This document shows positions 1 through 6,805 of a DNA stretch of 10,673 bases, in pieces (position 1 is the stretch's first letter; each line of letters begins with the position of its first letter). The notes below the pieces were generated by a model that worked only from the letters and a program-made list of their open reading frames with translations, searched no databases and was not told where the DNA came from. The position numbers were made by a program, and so were the translations under genes. Source of the DNA: Spirochaetota bacterium (GTDB lineage: Bacteria; Spirochaetota; Leptospiria; Turneriellales; Turneriellaceae); assembly GCA_963205035.1 (NCBI GenBank), contig CAUJII010000196.1, forward strand, positions 1-10,673, in the 5' to 3' direction.

Positions 1-1
1 T

Positions 2-76
2 CAGCCACATTTGGGGAGTGACGGCATCTATTTTCCCCAGCGGCTGGACGCGCGCTGGTTCGCGGAGAATAGTTAG
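2..76 (+). CDS. C-terminal tail of an unidentified protein (partial at window edge)
   Basis: An open frame enters from the left edge and reads GSDGIYFPQRLDARWFAENS before a TAG stop at 74-76. Only about 24 residues are visible and I do not recognise the family. The stop codon and the last three residues (E-N-S) lie inside the first copy of the 12-bp GAATAGTTAGTC repeat. Either the repeat was added at the gene end, or it truncated the gene and supplied a new stop. It could be the end of a transposase whose terminal repeats follow, but nothing visible proves that. The frame may also be chance, since a short open stretch proves little. Confidence 0.25.
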   Translation, partial: QPHLGSDGIYFPQRLDARWFAENS

Positions 77-97
77 TCGCGCTGCGGATAGTTAGTC
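67..97 (+). repeat. Left repeat array A: two copies of the 12-bp repeat, 19-bp pitch
   Basis: GAATAGTTAGTC is at 67-78 and a one-mismatch copy, GGATAGTTAGTC, at 86-97. They are direct repeats whose starts are 19 bp apart, separated by a 7-bp spacer. The same 12-mer with the same 19-bp pitch recurs at 940-989, and in inverted orientation at 10554-10670. The repeat is not palindromic, so the copies have a direction. Its role is unknown; transposase or other protein binding sites are the simplest idea. Confidence 0.8.
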
Positions 98-105
98 GCT
101 TGTAG

Positions 106-345
106 GGCCATATTTGTGATTCAAGTGACATAGAGCCGTTAATTCTGGCCGCGAAATCACCCCGGCCCTGTCCTTTCTTTTTCTCAGACGAGGCTGAGAC
201 CGGTCTCGACCTCGCGACACGCAGTACCTATGCGAAATTCCTGGGTGACTTTCCGGGTATCGTGCTCATCGTCAGTCACGATGCCGCCTTTACTGCGGCG
301 ATCGGCGCGCGGCAGCACGTTTGTCTAACCCACAGACATAGCTGA
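106..345 (+). pseudogene. Degraded C-terminal fragment of an ABC-F type ATPase
   Basis: Frame 106-345 encodes about 79 residues that align by eye with the end of an ABC ATPase domain. A weak Walker B region reads FFFSDEAETGLDL (about 175-213), where intact ABC-F proteins have a hydrophobic run followed by DEPTNHLDL. The H-switch VSHDAAF (about 265-285) follows, in a context (FPGIVLIVSHD) typical of the family. The Walker A, the signature motif and the whole first ATPase domain are absent. A stop codon at 103-105, just after repeat array A, closes the frame, and no good start or ribosome binding site is seen. I infer a gene cut down to its tail and decaying, perhaps truncated by the event that placed the repeats. 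Homology is recognised by motif only. Confidence 0.6.
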
Positions 346-359
346 CGGGTTCTTTTTTT
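327..359 (+). terminator. Possible intrinsic terminator of the ABC-F remnant
   Basis: AACCC (327-331) pairs with GGGTT (347-351), and CAG (333-335) with CTG (342-344), leaving a small internal bulge and a 6-nt loop. Seven T residues follow at 353-359 after one C. The hairpin overlaps the TGA stop at 343-345. The stem is short and interrupted, so strength is uncertain, but the position and T-run fit a Rho-independent terminator. The stretch from 360 to 494 that follows shows no supported gene or site. Confidence 0.45.
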
Positions 360-494
360 AGATATGATTTTCGATCGCCAGCTCGCTCATCGAACTTTCA
401 AGATCACGACGGTCGCGGCAAGCGTGACCCCTCGCCACACAAGGCCACATACAATTTGCTTGCCACGGCAGACCATCCCGACTTATGCAATCGT

Positions 495-902
495 ATGCGC
501 AAGTTTTCCCTGTTTTTCGGTATTCTATCGTGTCTATTCAGCTGCCGAACGGGGCAACTGCGTGAACGCAACATACCCAAATGCTTGCAACGGACCGATT
601 TCCCGGGCCACAATCCGCAATTACGCGCCGATATTGCCGGGCTCATCGAATACGGCTATAAAGTTCAAGACTCCCGCTGCTGCGCGCTGCAGCCACGCAC
701 CGATATTCTGGCTATGCGGAGCGATTTACCTGAGCTACAAAGTGAACTTTTGAACCGCGTCGCTGCCATTGAAAAAAATAACAGGAGCGAGGAGCGCAGC
801 GCAGATACTTGCTATCGTGCACTGATGGATATTTGGTATGACGCGGCGTTTATAGAGCGCCAGAAGGCGCGGAAACCCGCGAAAATTGACCGGGAGTTTT
901 GA
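495..902 (+). CDS. Small predicted lipoprotein, function unknown
   Basis: This is a 135-residue protein if ATG 495 is the start. The first 17 residues, MRKFSLFFGILSCLFSC, look like a lipoprotein signal peptide: basic n-region, hydrophobic core, and lipobox L-F-S-C with the lipidated cysteine at 17. The mature part is hydrophilic, has four further cysteines (including an adjacent pair), and ends in a charged helical-looking tail rich in R, K and E. I recognise no domain. The start was chosen for the signal peptide; the frame is open further upstream, with a TTG at 456, but that would bury the signal. No Shine-Dalgarno sequence precedes 495, which weakens the call. It lies in a degraded patch between repeat arrays, so it may be a remnant or a chance frame. 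If real, the product would be membrane-anchored in the periplasm or at the surface. Confidence 0.45.
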   Translation: MRKFSLFFGILSCLFSCRTGQLRERNIPKCLQRTDFPGHNPQLRADIAGLIEYGYKVQDSRCCALQPRTDILAMRSDLPELQSELLNRVAAIEKNNRSEERSADTCYRALMDIWYDAAFIERQKARKPAKIDREF

Positions 903-921
903 TTGTCGTCCGCAGGGAAAG

Positions 922-989
922 GGAATTGCCATGGTTCATGAATAGTTAGTCGGTTTCCGAATAGTTAGTCGCCCTGCGAATAGTTAGTC
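922..989 (+). repeat. Left repeat array B: three 12-bp repeats at 19-bp pitch, with a GGAATTGCC box
   Basis: Exact copies of GAATAGTTAGTC lie at 940-951, 959-970 and 978-989. Each start is exactly 19 bp from the next, and the 7-bp spacers differ (GGTTTCC, then GCCCTGC). Upstream, GGAATTGCC at 922-930 matches a segment of the right-hand 35-bp repeat read on the other strand. There it also precedes the 12-mer, with a 14-bp gap instead of 9. The last copy ends 16 bp before the -35 hexamer of the clpB promoter, so a protein bound here could influence that promoter. Constant spacing with variable spacers suggests selected protein binding sites rather than simple slippage. Confidence 0.85.
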
Positions 990-1005
990 AAACCCCAAAA
1001 AAATA

Positions 1006-1034
1006 TTGCCGATAGTATAAACAATCTCTATATT
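1006..1034 (+). promoter_or_regulatory. Probable sigma-70-type promoter of clpB
   Basis: TTGCCG (1006-1011) and TATATT (1029-1034) are separated by 17 bp, close to the housekeeping consensus. The -10 box overlaps the first bases of the CIRCE operator, so a bound repressor would block initiation. Transcription would start near 1041, giving a leader of about 55 nt that contains the operator. Confidence 0.7.
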
Positions 1035-1059
1035 AGCACTATTAGATGGCGAGTGCTAT
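1033..1059 (+). promoter_or_regulatory. CIRCE operator (HrcA binding site) upstream of clpB
   Basis: TTAGCACTA, nine bases, then GAGTGCTAT match the CIRCE consensus (TTAGCACTC-N9-GAGTGCTAA) at 16 of 18 arm positions with exact spacing. The mismatches are the last base of each arm. CIRCE is bound by the heat-shock repressor HrcA, which loses activity when GroEL is occupied by unfolded protein. The inferred effect is clpB induction on heat or protein-folding stress. Confidence 0.88.
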
Positions 1060-1087
1060 CACTCTAAGTGGTAGGTGCTCTCAACTC

Positions 1088-1093
1088 GGAGGA
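1088..1093 (+). promoter_or_regulatory. Ribosome binding site deciding the clpB start
   Basis: GGAGGA sits 4 bp before ATG 1098, favouring that start over the further-upstream GTG at 1068, which lies in the leader next to the operator. A second purine run, AGGGGA at 1103-1108, precedes ATG 1113, so initiation five codons later is also possible. Confidence 0.7.
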
Positions 1094-1097
1094 AATT

Positions 1098-3674
1098 ATG
1101 GCAGGGGAAAATATGACACTCAAAACGAGGGCTGCGTATCAGGCAGCAGTCCAAAAAGCGCAAGAACTCGGGCATGCGGATCTCACACCCGAACACTTCA
1201 TGGCAGCCATTTTCGACGATGCTGACGGCCTGCCCGCGCAGATTGTTCGCAGAATGGGCATCGACTCGAATCGAGTTGAAGAGATTTTTGCATCGTATCT
1301 TCAAAGGCTACCACGCGCTCAGGGAAACTTCGAACCGGGCCAGAATCTCTCAGGCGATGCGCGCAAATTCTTAGGATTAGCTGAGCGCGAAATGGACGGT
1401 CTGGGCGATCAGTACCTTTCGCTCGAACATCTCTTGCTCGCGTATATGAATGGGAATTTTGCTCTCAAAAAAGAAATGGAGTCATTAGGTTTGACGCGCA
1501 AGACTCTGGATCCCGTGCTCAAAGAATTGCGGGGGAGCCATAAAGCCGATTCCGATAACCCCGAGGCGAAGTTTAACGCGCTCAAAAAATATGGAAAGAA
1601 TTTGAACGAGCTGGCGCGCCAAGGTAAACTCGACCCGGTCATTGGCCGCGACGAGGAAATCCGTCGGACGATTCAAATTTTATCGCGTAGAAATAAAAAT
1701 AACCCGCTACTCATTGGCGAGCCCGGCACCGGCAAGACAGCAATCGTCGAAGGGTTAGCCGGGCGGATTGTTTCTGGTGACGTACCAGAAATCTTGAAGG
1801 GCAAAACAGTCGTCACACTCGATATGGGTTCTCTCATTGCCGGCGCAAAGTACCGGGGGGAGTTTGAAGAACGCCTCAAAGCGGTCTTAGACGAGGTGCG
1901 TGCAAAGAGCGAAGAGGTTATTCTCTTCATCGACGAAATCCATACGGTCGTCGGGGCAGGAGCGAGCGAAGGTTCGCTCGATGCCGCCAATATGCTGAAG
2001 CCTGCTTTAGCACGCGGAGAAATCCACCTTATTGGAGCGACGACTCTGAAGGAGTATCAAAAACATTTGGAAAAAGACGCGGCACTCGAACGCCGCTTTC
2101 AGACGGTCTATGTCAACGAGCCTTCGGTCGAAGACGCTATCACTATCTTGCGCGGCTTGCGCGATCGCTATGAAGTCCACCATGGTATTCGTATCACGGA
2201 CGCGGCAATTGTTTCTGCGGCAACGCTCTCGAACCGTTACATCAGCGACCGCTTCTTGCCCGATAAGGCGATCGACCTCTTGGATGAGGCTTCGGCGAAG
2301 CTCAAAATTGAACGCAACTCGATGCCGCAGCAGTTGGATGATTTGAACCGCCGCATCATCTCACTCACAATCGAAGAGACGGCGCTCAACCGCGAAAACG
2401 ATGCTTTGAGTGTGGAGAGATTGGCTGAGGTTAGGAAGGAGTTGAGTGAAATTAAAGAAGACTTTCAGGCGATGAAGCTCAAGCTCGAGAAGGAAAAAGA
2501 AGATCTTTCGCAAGTGTCGCATATCAAAGAGGAAATTGAGCGCCTGAAAATTACAGAAGCGAGTGCCGAACGCCAGGGGGATTTAAACCGTGTCGCCGAA
2601 TTGCGTTATGGAAAAATTCCTGAGCTCCAGAAAAAACTCGACAACTCGCTCAATACGATGCGCGAAAAAACAAATGGCACGCGTCTTCTTAAAGAAGAAG
2701 TCACAGAAGAAGACATCGCAGAAATTGTCTCGCGCTGGACGGGGATTCCTGTGTCAAAAATGCTCACCTCAGAAAAGGCGAAGCTCTTGAAAATCGAACC
2801 TGCGCTGCACGAGAGGGTCGTGGGGCAAGAAAGCGCTGTGAATGCAATCGCGAATGCGATTCGCCGCAACCGTGCGGGCATCGCAGACGAAGATAAGCCG
2901 ATAGGAAGCTTTCTCTTCTTAGGCCCGACAGGGGTTGGAAAGACAGAGACTGCCAAGGCTCTTGCAGAATATCTTTTCGACGATGCGAAGGCGTTGGTGC
3001 GTATCGACATGAGCGAGTACATGGAAAAACACTCCGTGGCAAAACTCATTGGCTCGCCGCCGGGATACGTCGGTTACGAAGAGGGTGGTCAGCTTACAGA
3101 AAAAGTACGCCGTCGCCCATATAGCGTCATTCTGTTCGATGAAATTGAAAAAGCTCACGCCGACGTTTTTAATCTCTTTTTACAGATTTTGGACGAAGGC
3201 AGACTGACCGATTCTAAAGGTAGGCTCGTCAATTTTAGAAACACCATTCTCATTATGACCTCGAACTTGGGCTCGCAATTCTTGGCCGATAAGAGTATTA
3301 CTTCTGAAGAGCAAGAAATCCGTGTGCTCGACGCGGTGCGTCATTTCTTTAGGCCTGAGTTTCTAAACCGCCTCGATGCGCTCATCCAATTCCATAGGTT
3401 AGACCAAAACCATCTGGAAAAAATAGCGATGCTGCAAATCGATCGCGTTGCGGAAAAACTCCGTGAGCGCGGCATCGAGCTTGCCATCGACGAGGATGTT
3501 AAAAAGCTCATTATCGAGAATGGCTTCGATGAAGAATACGGTGCTCGGCCGATGAAGCGCGCGATTGAGAATCTTCTCTTGAACCCGCTGGCGACGACGC
3601 TCCTTCAAGGCAGTCTTGAACCGGGGCAGAAGATTACGGCAGAGCGTAAAGGCGAGAGCGTAATTTTTAAGTAG
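1098..3674 (+). CDS. clpB: ATP-dependent chaperone/disaggregase ClpB
   Basis: ClpB is a cytoplasmic hexameric AAA+ machine that pulls polypeptides out of aggregates with DnaK. From ATG 1098 the protein is 858 residues, matching the usual length of about 857. Visible order: Clp N-domain (about 6-145); first ATPase domain with Walker A GEPGTGKT (207-214), Walker B VILFIDE (274-280) and arginine fingers in LERRF (about 330-334); a long charged coiled-coil middle domain (about 400-530) that marks ClpB rather than ClpA or ClpC; second ATPase domain with Walker A GPTGVGKT (609-616), pore loop GYVGY (656-660) and Walker B VILFDE (677-682); then FRPEFLNRLD and the sensor-2 motif GARPMKRA near the C-terminus. 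All key residues are intact. The CIRCE operator and promoter upstream give heat-shock control through HrcA. A hairpin overlaps the stop codon, and the dehydrogenase gene starts 46 bp later on the same strand. Confidence 0.98.
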   Translation: MAGENMTLKTRAAYQAAVQKAQELGHADLTPEHFMAAIFDDADGLPAQIVRRMGIDSNRVEEIFASYLQRLPRAQGNFEPGQNLSGDARKFLGLAEREMDGLGDQYLSLEHLLLAYMNGNFALKKEMESLGLTRKTLDPVLKELRGSHKADSDNPEAKFNALKKYGKNLNELARQGKLDPVIGRDEEIRRTIQILSRRNKNNPLLIGEPGTGKTAIVEGLAGRIVSGDVPEILKGKTVVTLDMGSLIAGAKYRGEFEERLKAVLDEVRAKSEEVILFIDEIHTVVGAGASEGSLDAANMLKPALARGEIHLIGATTLKEYQKHLEKDAALERRFQTVYVNEPSVEDAITILRGLRDRYEVHHGIRITDAAIVSAATLSNRYISDRFLPDKAIDLLDEASAKLKIERNSMPQQLDDLNRRIISLTIEETALNRENDALSVERLAEVRKELSEIKEDFQAMKLKLEKEKEDLSQVSHIKEEIERLKITEASAERQGDLNRVAELRYGKIPELQKKLDNSLNTMREKTNGTRLLKEEVTEEDIAEIVSRWTGIPVSKMLTSEKAKLLKIEPALHERVVGQESAVNAIANAIRRNRAGIADEDKPIGSFLFLGPTGVGKTETAKALAEYLFDDAKALVRIDMSEYMEKHSVAKLIGSPPGYVGYEEGGQLTEKVRRRPYSVILFDEIEKAHADVFNLFLQILDEGRLTDSKGRLVNFRNTILIMTSNLGSQFLADKSITSEEQEIRVLDAVRHFFRPEFLNRLDALIQFHRLDQNHLEKIAMLQIDRVAEKLRERGIELAIDEDVKKLIIENGFDEEYGARPMKRAIENLLLNPLATTLLQGSLEPGQKITAERKGESVIFK

Positions 3675-3685
3675 ACCTTTACGCT
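3643..3685 (+). repeat. 10-bp inverted repeat across the clpB stop codon
   Basis: AGCGTAAAGG (3643-3652) and CCTTTACGCT (3676-3685) are perfect complements separated by 23 nt, with the TAG stop at 3672-3674 in the loop. No T-run follows, so it is not a standard intrinsic terminator. As RNA it could protect the 3' end of clpB mRNA or lower read-through into the next gene. Confidence 0.5.
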
Positions 3686-3720
3686 GTCTTCAAATGTCGA
3701 AATTAGGCTAGAGCCATTTT

Positions 3721-4884
3721 ATGAACACAGTCTCCAATTTTAGCTTTCCCACTCCCATCAAGTTTGGGGTGGGGGTGCGCCATCAACTTGCCGCCTTTTT
3801 TCGCTCCGAGGGATTTACTTCGGTTCTCATTATTACAGACAAGGGGTTAGCCTCACTCCCATTTTTCAAAGAGTATGTAGCAGAGCTCGGAAACGAATCG
3901 CTCAAGGTTTCTGTTTTCGACGGCGTGCACGGCAACCCTGTCAAGTCTCAAGTTATGGCTGGCGTCGAGGCATATCGAACCCAAGTCAAGGAGAGCGGCA
4001 CAAATAAAAAAATCGCACTCTTAGGAATTGGCGGCGGCGCGGCACTCGACGTTACCAAAGCCATTGCGCTTATGGCACACCATCCGGGAGACATTTTCGA
4101 TTACGAAGACGAAAAGCCCGGCATGCGCCCCATCGACCAAGAGATTCCATATTGGGTGGCAATCCCCACAACCGCTGGCACGGGTTCAGAAGTCGGGCGC
4201 AGCGCGGTCGTTGCAGACGACCAAACGCATGTCAAAAAAGTAATTTTTTCGCCGCGTCTCTTAGCGCGCGCAGTTTTTGCAGACCCTGAATTGACGTTTG
4301 CACTGCCGCCTGCCGTGACTGCAGCGACGGGGCTCGATGCAGTCACACACCTCATCGAAGCGTATTTAGCGAAAGGCTACCATCCCATGGCAGACGGCAT
4401 CGCACTCGAGGGGCTCTACCTTGCCGCGAATGCGATAGGCAAAGCCTTTGCCGACGGTGCAAATAGCGCGGCGCGCAGCGACATGCTGATGGCATCGATG
4501 ATGGGTGCTGTTGCGTTTCAGAAAGGATTGGGTGTCGTGCATTCGTGCGCACACGCGCTTTCGGCAGTCGTCGACATGCACCATGGCCTTGCGAACGGCA
4601 TCATGCTCGATCATGCGCTCGACTTCAACTACCACGCTCTTCCGCAGAAATTTGAACGCCTTGCAAGCACTGTGGGATTAACAGCACATACGGAATTTTT
4701 GCCGTACATTGCGCGTTTAAAATCAGAACTCAAGATTCCTCAGTCTCTCAAGGCGGCAGGTGTTTCTGAAAAAAATCTAGACGCGCTGGTGAAAATTGCT
4801 TTGGCAGACGGTTGCCACCTCTCGAACCCCGTTCCCGTAACCGAGAATGACTTCCGCACAATTTTTGCGAAGGCCTTAGCGTAA
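3721..4884 (+). CDS. Iron-containing alcohol dehydrogenase
   Basis: A 387-residue cytoplasmic NAD(P)-dependent dehydrogenase of the Fe-ADH family (FucO/AdhB/YqhD group) that interconverts alcohols and aldehydes or ketones; the substrate cannot be read from sequence. The N-terminal Rossmann-like part contains the nucleotide-binding GGGAALD (104-110), where Ala replaces the usual Ser, and the family motif TTAGTGSEV (150-158). Predicted metal ligands with FucO-like spacing are D206 and H210 (ATGLDAVTHLIEAY), H274 (GVVHSCAH) and H288 (MHHGLANG). Length matches the family. The start is the first good Met before the NFSFPTPIKFG lead-in; its ribosome binding site is poor. It follows clpB by 46 bp and is followed after 1 bp by the antiporter, suggesting co-transcription with the latter. 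A role in clearing reactive aldehydes would fit the neighbouring stress genes but is inference. Confidence 0.93.
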   Translation: MNTVSNFSFPTPIKFGVGVRHQLAAFFRSEGFTSVLIITDKGLASLPFFKEYVAELGNESLKVSVFDGVHGNPVKSQVMAGVEAYRTQVKESGTNKKIALLGIGGGAALDVTKAIALMAHHPGDIFDYEDEKPGMRPIDQEIPYWVAIPTTAGTGSEVGRSAVVADDQTHVKKVIFSPRLLARAVFADPELTFALPPAVTAATGLDAVTHLIEAYLAKGYHPMADGIALEGLYLAANAIGKAFADGANSAARSDMLMASMMGAVAFQKGLGVVHSCAHALSAVVDMHHGLANGIMLDHALDFNYHALPQKFERLASTVGLTAHTEFLPYIARLKSELKIPQSLKAAGVSEKNLDALVKIALADGCHLSNPVPVTENDFRTIFAKALA

Positions 4885-4885
4885 A

Positions 4886-6373
4886 GTGCAGATTTTTGAT
4901 TTTAACGGCTATTCGCTCGAGTTCTTAATTCTGGTAGGTGCCGTCCTCTTGACGGTCTCTGTCGTTGCAAGCCGCATTTCGTCGCGTTTTGGAATACCAC
5001 TTTTGCTCATCTTCTTGGCGATTGGCATGCTTGCGGGTTCCGAAGGGCCGGGCGGCATCCATTTCGACGATTACCGCATTGCGTTTGCCATCGGGTCGAG
5101 TTGCCTCATTCTCATTGTGTTCGACGGAGGTCTCAAGACGCCGTGGAAAAGCGTGCAGCCGATTTTACTCAAGGGGATTAGTCTCTCGTTTTTTGGAACG
5201 CTCCTCACGGGTTCTTTTACCGCCGCTTTCGGGTTCTATGTTTTGAAGATGCAGCTTTACGAAGCACTGCTCTTGGGTGCCATTGTATCGTCGACAGACG
5301 CCGCCGCCGTTTTTGGTCTTTTGCGCTCCAAGAATCTCTCGCTGCAAGGGAGCATCAAACAGACTCTCGAATTCGAGGCCGCAAGCAACGACCCCGTTGC
5401 GATTTTTCTAACTGTCGGTGTACTCCTTTTTGTCTCGAACCCCAATGCCGAGGCGAAAGATTTTCTGCTCTTGCTTTTTAAGCAGGCTGCGATTGGTTTC
5501 GCGTTTGGGTATGCCGGTGGTCGCGTCATAAGACGCATCATCAACCATAGCAACATTGAATACGAAGGTCTCTATGGCGTTCTCGTGTTGGGGCTCGTCA
5601 TGGTGCTTTTTGCGACTGCGGGTATTTTGGGAGGCAGTGGTTTTCTTGCGGTCTATATTGCGGGAATTATTCTCGGGAATGCAGAAATGCTCCATAAGGC
5701 GAGTATCACTCGCTTCTTAGACGGCCTTTCGTGGATTGCACATATCCTGGTCTTTTTGACGTTGGGGCTTCTTTCATTTCCCTCGAAAGTGATACCCGTG
5801 TGGAAAGAGGGTCTCTTGCTCGCCTTCTTTATGATGTTCCTGGCACGGCCCCTCGCCGTTCTTTTGGCAATCCCCTTTCGTGGATATAATGCAAAAGAGC
5901 GTGTTTTTATTTCGTGGGTAGGGCTGCGCGGTGCGGCACCGATTATCTTAGCGACTTACCCGTGGAGTGTTCACTTTCCGCAGGCCGAATATATTTTTAA
6001 TCTGGTATTTTTTGTCGTCATCTCTTCCGTTATCATGCAGGGGATCAGTATCCCGTGGCTTGCAAGGAAACTCGGCATCACGGTGCCTTTTACAAAAGTA
6101 CGCTCGATCGATTTAGCGGCGGGCGTTTTGCCTTCAGGGTTTTTACACGTAACGATTAACATTGTGAGCTCGGCGCCTGCATGCGATAAAAAGATTGTCG
6201 ACTTGGGTTTGCCCGCAGGCGTTATACTGACAAGCGTCGAGCGCGAGGATCGCTTTCTTATCCCGAGTGGCGAGACAGAACTCAAGAAAGGCGATCACAT
6301 CGCGGCCCTCGCGCGCGAAAGCAATATCGACGCGCTCAAAAATATTTTTGGAAAAATTACCGTTACGCCCTAA
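4886..6373 (+). CDS. cvrA: CPA1-family K+(Na+)/H+ antiporter, CvrA/NhaP2 type
   Basis: An inner-membrane antiporter of 495 residues that exchanges cytoplasmic K+ or Na+ for protons. The first roughly 395 residues are a series of hydrophobic segments, typical of the Na_H_Exchanger fold. Motifs are GMLAGSEGPGG (47-57), LIVFDGGL (76-83), the unwound-helix segment GAIVSSTDAAAVFGLL (131-146), and the ion-binding Asn-Asp pair in FEAASNDPVAIF (N168, D169), the mark of electroneutral CPA1 exchangers. The last 80 residues (about 412-490, with PSGETELKKGDHI) resemble an RCK_C/TrkA-C ligand-binding domain, as in CvrA. Start GTG 4886 lies 1 bp after the dehydrogenase stop, with AAGG about 12 nt upstream, so translation is probably coupled. 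The stop directly abuts the stop of the leftward permease gene, with no intergenic base and no visible terminator. Ion preference is not determined; gene symbol by family resemblance. Confidence 0.92.
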   Translation: MQIFDFNGYSLEFLILVGAVLLTVSVVASRISSRFGIPLLLIFLAIGMLAGSEGPGGIHFDDYRIAFAIGSSCLILIVFDGGLKTPWKSVQPILLKGISLSFFGTLLTGSFTAAFGFYVLKMQLYEALLLGAIVSSTDAAAVFGLLRSKNLSLQGSIKQTLEFEAASNDPVAIFLTVGVLLFVSNPNAEAKDFLLLLFKQAAIGFAFGYAGGRVIRRIINHSNIEYEGLYGVLVLGLVMVLFATAGILGGSGFLAVYIAGIILGNAEMLHKASITRFLDGLSWIAHILVFLTLGLLSFPSKVIPVWKEGLLLAFFMMFLARPLAVLLAIPFRGYNAKERVFISWVGLRGAAPIILATYPWSVHFPQAEYIFNLVFFVVISSVIMQGISIPWLARKLGITVPFTKVRSIDLAAGVLPSGFLHVTINIVSSAPACDKKIVDLGLPAGVILTSVEREDRFLIPSGETELKKGDHIAALARESNIDALKNIFGKITVTP

Positions 6374-6805
6374 TTATTTTTGCCGCTCTTCGATGAGCGC
6401 ATAGAGCCATGTGCCCGCCAAGATACCCACGACGATAAATCCACCAGACCATAACCCATAACCCAAGATCGCAAGCGCAGGGCCTGGGCATGCGCCCGTC
6501 AAAGCCCAACCCGAGCCCGCGATGAGGCCACCCCAAACGTGGCCTTTTGTGAGCGGCTCATTTTTCCATTCGGTCGCGGTTGCAAAAAGAGGGCTTTTGC
6601 CAAAACGCTTCCAGAGTTGAACGCCGATGAACGAAACCGTGACGGCGACTCCCAAGACTCCGTACATGTGAAAAGACTTGAAGAGGAACATATCGCGGAT
6701 GACATCGTAACTCGATACCCCCGCGCGGATGAGAATGTAGCCGAAGATGACTCCGACCACGAGAAAGACGATGCGAAGAACTGCCGCTGAATCTTTAGTA
6801 GCCAT
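6374..6805 (-). CDS. YeeE/YedE-family permease, second half (DUF6691-like)
   Basis: A 143-residue membrane protein with four likely transmembrane segments (about 9-28, 46-64, 90-115, 118-138) and a basic/polar loop between segments 2 and 3. The motif WALTGACPGPALAILGYG (about 100-117), with cysteine 106, is characteristic of the second half of YeeE/YedE (TsuA-like) sulfur-compound transporters, which move thiosulfate or related species. ATG 6805 was chosen because it overlaps the TAA stop of the upstream gene by one base (TAATG), a translational-coupling arrangement, and has GGGGG shortly before it. The frame is open further upstream but only through the preceding gene. With its partner it should make one functional unit, because each half contributes one conserved Cys motif. 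Substrate is inferred from the family. Confidence 0.85.
   Translation of the reverse strand: MATKDSAAVLRIVFLVVGVIFGYILIRAGVSSYDVIRDMFLFKSFHMYGVLGVAVTVSFIGVQLWKRFGKSPLFATATEWKNEPLTKGHVWGGLIAGSGWALTGACPGPALAILGYGLWSGGFIVVGILAGTWLYALIEERQK

Noticed and set aside
364..753. 129-residue frame beginning at ATG 364
   Set aside because: It overlaps the lipoprotein frame, has no ribosome binding site or recognisable domain, and its composition (many T, P, R, C) looks non-coding.
735..932. 65-residue leftward frame opposite the lipoprotein
   Set aside because: No ribosome binding site or recognisable domain; it is antisense to the better-supported lipoprotein frame and runs up into the GGAATTGCC box.
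940..989. Repeat array as a CRISPR array
   Set aside because: Repeats are 12 bp with 7-bp spacers, far too short, and no cas genes are present.
1068..1097. clpB starting at GTG 1068
   Set aside because: This start lies in the leader beside the CIRCE operator; ATG 1098 has GGAGGA at the right distance and gives the standard length.
6361..6390. Bidirectional terminator between the converging antiporter and permease genes
   Set aside because: The stop codons abut directly and no convincing stem with T-runs is visible.
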